Shown here piece after piece: positions 29,929-33,414 of a stretch of 33,414 nucleotides of DNA (the first letter of the stretch is position 1; every line of letters begins with the position of its first letter). Where the stretch lies: the NCBI RefSeq assembly GCF_003575965.1, contig NZ_QWJJ01000025.1:1-33414 (forward strand), in the 5' to 3' direction. Source of the DNA: Pseudooceanicola sediminis. GTDB taxonomy: Bacteria; Pseudomonadota; Alphaproteobacteria; Rhodobacterales; Rhodobacteraceae. The notes under the pieces were generated by a model that was not told the origin of the DNA, made no database searches, and saw only the letters and a list, made by a program, of their open reading frames with translations. The translations under genes and the position numbers were made by a program.

Positions 29929-30336
29929 TCAGAATTTCAGGATGAAGGGGGTGATGTAGGGAAAGATCATGGCGACAGCGACAATCGCGGAAGCGGCCCA
30001 GAGGGTTGCGCGCATGATGCGGCGGTCGATGGGGCGGGCGCAGGTGCCATCGGCACAGGCCTCGGCATCTACAGGCTTGTAAGCCTTGTAGAAGCCGTAT
30101 CCCAAAAACGCGGCGCTCAGCGCGAAGGTGTACCATTTGTAGGCATAGAGCGCCCCGAGCTGCGCGATGAACACGCCTGTCACGCCAAAGCTGACCAGCA
30201 CCAATGGAAGGATGCAGCAAGAAGTCATCGCCAGCGCACCGAGGACGCCGAGGCCGGTCACGCCCCATCCCTTGGTGGTTTCGTCGCCAATTTTCTGCGA
30301 CTGAGATTGCGGAAGTTCCGCCAAATGTTGTTCCAT
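29929..30336 (-). CDS. merT: Mercury transporter MerT
   Basis: A 135-residue inner-membrane protein with three helices: ~27-50 with the Hg-binding pair C40-C41 (AMTSCCILPLVLVSFGVTG), ~60-85, and ~108-133. The cytoplasmic loop has the second pair C94/C99 (EACADGTC) that passes Hg to MerA or thiols. The start at 30336 follows AAGGAAG; the longer frame from 30486 runs through the mer promoter and merR start and is rejected. First gene of the operon, read away from merR. Confidence 0.95.
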   Translation of the reverse strand: MEQHLAELPQSQSQKIGDETTKGWGVTGLGVLGALAMTSCCILPLVLVSFGVTGVFIAQLGALYAYKWYTFALSAAFLGYGFYKAYKPVDAEACADGTCARPIDRRIMRATLWAASAIVAVAMIFPYITPFILKF

Positions 30337-30365
30337 CGAATCTTCCTTGAACAGATGTTTCCACC

Positions 30366-30396
30366 GTTCTAGGGTCTGTAGTTGATACAGGCTCAA
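30366..30396 (-). promoter_or_regulatory. mer promoter/operator (MerR type)
   Basis: On the minus strand TTGAGC (30391-30396) and TAGAAC (30366-30371) are 19 bp apart, the overlong spacing that MerR corrects by twisting DNA when Hg binds. The spacer holds the dyad CTGTA-GTTGA-TACAG (30376-30390). It lies between the divergent merT and merR starts and would control both. Confidence 0.88.
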
Positions 30397-30412
30397 GGGA
30401 TTTTTCGGCACA

Positions 30413-30826
30413 ATGAGTAACACAAGCGTGAGATCAATTCGGCGGGGCGATTTGGCCCGCGCAACGGGCTGCAACCTGGAAACCATTCGCTATTACGAGA
30501 AAATCGGGATCATGCCGGACCCGCCGCGCAGTACGAAGGGCTACCGAAGCTACGACGATGCCCACGTCAAGCGGCTGAAATTCGTCATGCGGTCCCGCGA
30601 TCTAGGCTTTTCTCTCGAAGAGGTTCGCGGGCTGCTTGGGCTGGTCGATGACCGATCCCGGACATGCGCCGAGGTGCAGATCATCGCCGAAGATCATCTG
30701 ACTGACGTTCAGGCCAAGATTGCCGATCTGCAGCGCATCGAGCGCGTCCTGTCGGACACTGTTGCGCGATGCACCGGCGATGCTGCCCCAGAATGCGCGG
30801 TGATCGATGCGTTACTCGATGCTTAG
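30413..30826 (+). CDS. merR: Mercury-responsive regulator MerR
   Basis: A 137-residue MerR-family regulator. The winged HTH is RRGDLARATGCNLETIRYYE with KGYRSYDDAHVKRLKFV. The dimer helix and Hg-binding cysteines follow: C85 (SRTCAEVQ), C120 and C128 (VARCTGDAAPEC). The C-x7-C spacing is one shorter than in Tn501 MerR (C-x8-C), as in some other proteobacterial MerRs. It binds the 19-bp-spaced dyad just upstream, repressing merT without Hg and activating it with Hg. It is divergent from the rest of the operon. The 114 bp up to virB6 hold no gene. Confidence 0.92.
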   Translation: MSNTSVRSIRRGDLARATGCNLETIRYYEKIGIMPDPPRSTKGYRSYDDAHVKRLKFVMRSRDLGFSLEEVRGLLGLVDDRSRTCAEVQIIAEDHLTDVQAKIADLQRIERVLSDTVARCTGDAAPECAVIDALLDA

Positions 30827-30940
30827 TCCACCCTGAAGAAGAGGGGGCAACGGACCTTCGTGAACGGCGCAGCGAAAGCCCGAAAAGTCCCGCATTGTGT
30901 GAGTTCATGCACAGTGCGGCGAAAGGCTGCTTTCTCCTTT

Positions 30941-31966
30941 CTACTCTCGCAAACGTTTTGCTCGTTCCGCCATTCTGACCACCTGCGCGCTTGTCGTTGC
31001 CGCGGCGCTCCGCACAGCGGCAGGCGTCTGCACCGCGCCTCGTCCGATTACTTCGCTTGTCGTGAGCGCACCGATCCGCGCCCGGCCCTTCACGCCGTCG
31101 GTATTGAAGATCCCCCGCATGATCCCGGTCGATCCAGCGACCACAGCGGGCGCTGCGGCTACCATCAGGTTCCCAGAGATCCCCCGCACAATCAGGGGCG
31201 TTGCAGCGACGAAGCCCTTGGCTAGGAACACCATGACGAAGAACGGCACGAGCGATCCGATGTTGGTTGCCGAGTTTGGATCACCGAGCTGCGCGAGAAG
31301 CGAATTCGCCATGCCGACGACGGTCGAAAACATTGCTGCGATGACGATGGGGTAGAAGGCATAGCTGACCGTCGTCGAGACCCACCTATGGAAGAAATCC
31401 TTGGTCGCGTCGAAGAGCGACAGAGCGATCATGATCGGAGCAAGGCCGAGCATGAGGGTCAGCATCATCTTGGCGAATATGAGGACGATGCCGGTCATGA
31501 AGCCAAGGAGGCTCAAAAGAATAAGCCCGATGCCGCCTAGGATCGCGCCCGTCATCCAGTTCAAATTGCTGCCGATGGCATTCAGGTACTGGCTGAATTT
31601 TTCGATCAGGATGTCGAATTCGCCGGCAAAGTGTGTGGCTCCGGCTCCTCCGCCGCCAACCGAAGACACCAGCGCGCCAGCGACGTAGTCCAAGCCTCCA
31701 ATGACGGCGTTCGCTACTGCATTGAAGTTTGCCCAGTTGAAGGCGAAGAGCCCTATCAGCATCAGCTTGATCAGGTACCAGAAGAAGCTGGCCCCATCCA
31801 TGCTGCGGAACTGGAATGCCATGTTGATGCAGACGCCGATTAGCGAAAGCGTGACCATCAGCAGGACGATCGTGCCGGTATTGCTTGCCACGGCCCCGAA
31901 CTGGGACTCAGCCGCATCGACAAGGAACGCGTCTGCCGTTCCGACCATCCAGCTGACGACGCCCAT
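30941..31966 (-). CDS. virB6: VirB6/TrbL-family T4SS membrane protein
   Basis: A 341-residue polytopic inner-membrane protein. At least five hydrophobic segments are visible: ~31-52, ~64-78, ~140-180 (GGIGLILLSLLGFMTGIVLI), ~200-216 and ~240-262. The family-typical central loop has FDILIEKFSQYLNAIGSNLN, and the region LGLAPIMIALSLFDATKDFF is characteristic of VirB6/TrbL. It forms part of the conjugation channel base. The Ala-rich C-terminal tail (RGAVQTPAAVRSAAATTSAQ) is cytoplasmic. The start forms TAATG with the previous stop. Its 3' end faces the mer block. Confidence 0.9.
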   Translation of the reverse strand: MGVVSWMVGTADAFLVDAAESQFGAVASNTGTIVLLMVTLSLIGVCINMAFQFRSMDGASFFWYLIKLMLIGLFAFNWANFNAVANAVIGGLDYVAGALVSSVGGGGAGATHFAGEFDILIEKFSQYLNAIGSNLNWMTGAILGGIGLILLSLLGFMTGIVLIFAKMMLTLMLGLAPIMIALSLFDATKDFFHRWVSTTVSYAFYPIVIAAMFSTVVGMANSLLAQLGDPNSATNIGSLVPFFVMVFLAKGFVAATPLIVRGISGNLMVAAAPAVVAGSTGIMRGIFNTDGVKGRARIGALTTSEVIGRGAVQTPAAVRSAAATTSAQVVRMAERAKRLRE

Positions 31967-32385
31967 TACCAGTTGCCTTGAGCTTCGCAGATTGTACGCA
32001 CGCTCGGCTCGAGTTGCTTCCTTACTTCAATCCAGTCGCGGCGAAACGCTGAATGCTCGGCTTGGCTAAGGCCTGCATACCTTTCATGATACTCGCCATC
32101 GGAGCTACCCCAAGCGGGAAAGCGGGTTTCACAGCCGCAGTCGCCAGATTCAGCGATCTCCTCCCAGGCCCGAATTTCGTACAATTCCATCAAAGCTGCT
32201 GCCTTGTAGGCTTCCCGCGGATTGATTTCGTCCATCCAGGTCGGGCGCGCCGGACGATCGTTGCAAATCCGGTACTTTTGAGGCGACATATCGACCGTGA
32301 GATCGTTTGAGATCGGAGGCGAAGTCTGCGCCACAAGGGGGCCCGCCAAGGCGGCAAGCATGAGTGCGAGAATTGGTTTTCGCAT
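31966..32385 (-). CDS. Secreted protein of the T4SS locus
   Basis: A 139-residue protein with a signal peptide, MRKPILALMLAALAGPLVAQ, then a mature domain of ~119 residues. It has four cysteines, KYRICNDRPARP, GDCGCETRFPAW and TICEAQGNW, which may form disulfides in the periplasm. The start at 32385 follows AAAAAAGGAACC; the frame from 32415 would overlap virB11. It lies between virB11 and virB6, linked to virB6 by TAATG. I see no Cys at the lipobox position, so it is not a clear VirB7 lipoprotein. It may be a pilus or channel accessory factor; function unknown. Confidence 0.78.
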   Translation of the reverse strand: MRKPILALMLAALAGPLVAQTSPPISNDLTVDMSPQKYRICNDRPARPTWMDEINPREAYKAAALMELYEIRAWEEIAESGDCGCETRFPAWGSSDGEYHERYAGLSQAEHSAFRRDWIEVRKQLEPSVRTICEAQGNW

Positions 32386-32401
32386 CTGGGGGGTTCCTTT
32401 T

Positions 32402-33414
32402 TTACTCAGCGGCAACGGAGGGGCTCTTGTTGCCTCTGCCGTCGACCGTGTCGAGGTTCAAATCTGTGGTTTGACCCGGGAGGAAGAACTCGGTGATCCC
32501 GCGCGCGCCTTCATGGCGGCCTGCCTGAATGATCACGTCGATCGAGCCCTCAATGTAATCGATCATGTCGGCATAGGTCATCGGCACATCGGTTTTCAGG
32601 GCGGCGATGGCGAGGCGGCGAACAGCAAGTTGTGGGGTCTCGGCATGCAGCGTAGTCAGCGATCCACCGTGGCCGGTGTTGATTGCCTCGAGAAACGTCA
32701 TCGCCTCGCGACCGCGGACTTCGCCTAGGACAATCCGGTCGGGTCGCATGCGAAGCGTTGAGGCCAAGAGCACATCGGCACTGCGGGCATCCGTGTCCCG
32801 GTCCGCGATCAACGTCACGGCATTGGGCTGCTCGGGGCGCAGCTCGGCCGCCTCCTCGATGGTGATGATCCGCTCTTCGGGCGGAATCAGCGAAAGGATC
32901 TTGCGCGCCGCAACCGTCTTGCCGGTCGACGTGCCACCCGAGACGATCATGTTGAGCTTGTTCTCGACGCAAAACCGCAGCGCGGCGCCGATGTCGCCGG
33001 ATGTCACCACATCGCGCAGTGCGGCGTTACGTTCGCGGCGCAAGCCTTCGAGGCTGCGCTCCTTGCCATAGAGAAATCCGAGCCGGATCGCCTCTAGCGG
33101 CAGGGAGGAGAAAAACCGCAGTGATATCGAAAACCCGCCCTCGACTGCCGGCGGCTGGATCACCTGCGCGCGGATCGGGCGATCTCGATATAGGATCGAG
33201 ACCGAGACGATAGGCTTCTTGGTGCTGAGTGTGGTCGAGGCGGCGGAGGCAATCTGGTTGCCGAGGTCCTTGATCTCGGTTGGGCTCAGCGGGCTGCCGA
33301 GACCTCGCATGAAGTGGTCGCCCTGGAATTCGCCCCAGACTTGTCCGTCGGGATTGATGCAGATCTCGATCGTGTCGTCGCGCAGGACCTCGGGGCCGAA
33401 ACGGTCGAGCGACG
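32402..33414 (-). CDS. virB11: VirB11-type secretion ATPase, 5' end outside window
   Basis: The frame is open to the end of the window and continues beyond it; ~337 codons are visible, beginning SLDRFGPEVLRDDTIEICIN, the N-terminal domain with NPDGQVWGEF. The first ATG in frame (33310) would cut this domain and is not the start. The ATPase core has Walker A SGGTSTGKT, the Asp box-like IITIEEAAEL, Walker B RIVLGEVRGREAM, and the His box GHGGSLTTLHAET. The hexameric ring on the cytoplasmic face drives pilus assembly and substrate transfer. The stop is 16 bases before the next start. Confidence 0.93.
   Translation of the reverse strand, partial: SLDRFGPEVLRDDTIEICINPDGQVWGEFQGDHFMRGLGSPLSPTEIKDLGNQIASAASTTLSTKKPIVSVSILYRDRPIRAQVIQPPAVEGGFSISLRFFSSLPLEAIRLGFLYGKERSLEGLRRERNAALRDVVTSGDIGAALRFCVENKLNMIVSGGTSTGKTVAARKILSLIPPEERIITIEEAAELRPEQPNAVTLIADRDTDARSADVLLASTLRMRPDRIVLGEVRGREAMTFLEAINTGHGGSLTTLHAETPQLAVRRLAIAALKTDVPMTYADMIDYIEGSIDVIIQAGRHEGARGITEFFLPGQTTDLNLDTVDGRGNKSPSVAAE

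Overview
The window looks like part of a conjugative plasmid, or an integrated relative, from an alphaproteobacterium, most likely Rhodobacteraceae. Support: high GC, a VirC1/VirC2/MobC/relaxase/VirD4/VirB transfer block, the strawberry-notch plus Toprim plus DUF2493 plasmid gene set, an alphaproteobacterial GTTC-N7-GTTC (LexA-type) box, and a mer operon with a short MerA lacking the N-terminal metal-binding domain. No rRNA, tRNA, CRISPR array or complete insertion sequence was seen.

Layout. (1) 1-2015, + strand: small plasmid-type genes of unknown function (DUF6878, DUF6915, a tiny HPD-bearing protein, two more conserved proteins). (2) 2072-2846: an Abi-family HEPN protein on the minus strand. 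Facing away from it is a predicted ~80-nt RNA with its own sigma70-like promoter, an 11-bp inverted repeat and an intrinsic terminator. (3) 3048-3390: a frameshifted small gene behind a promoter carrying a LexA-type box. (4) 3510-10591, + strand: a methyltransferase/strawberry-notch helicase fusion, a Toprim protein, a ~265-bp foldable element, a DUF2493 protein and a WGR protein. (5) 10853-16247: the most unusual block, a bacterial ubiquitin-like operon (tandem-Ubl, E2, JAB-E1 fusion, DUF6527) with a divergent, translationally coupled trio (sigma-like protein, acidic protein, ImmA/IrrE peptidase) and a downstream XRE regulator. (6) 16329-18440: a Cys-rich protein, a Fic AMPylase with a palindromic operator at its start codon, and a small ORF. 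(7) 18602-25396: virC2-like and virC1-like genes, a hairpin-rich oriT candidate, mobC, MOBP relaxase and virD4. (8) 25622-30826: a mer operon. (9) 30941-33414, minus strand: virB6, a secreted protein and a partial virB11.

How the parts work together. MobC and the relaxase, probably helped by the VirC pair, would process oriT; VirD4 would deliver the DNA to the VirB channel, whose genes lie beyond the mer cassette. The mer block sits at the convergent junction of the two transfer gene sets, where it interrupts neither. The region carries two possible conflict systems (Abi plus RNA; ubiquitin-like conjugation with a metallopeptidase/sigma-like module) and Fic. Functions are inferred from motifs read by eye; no database search was possible.
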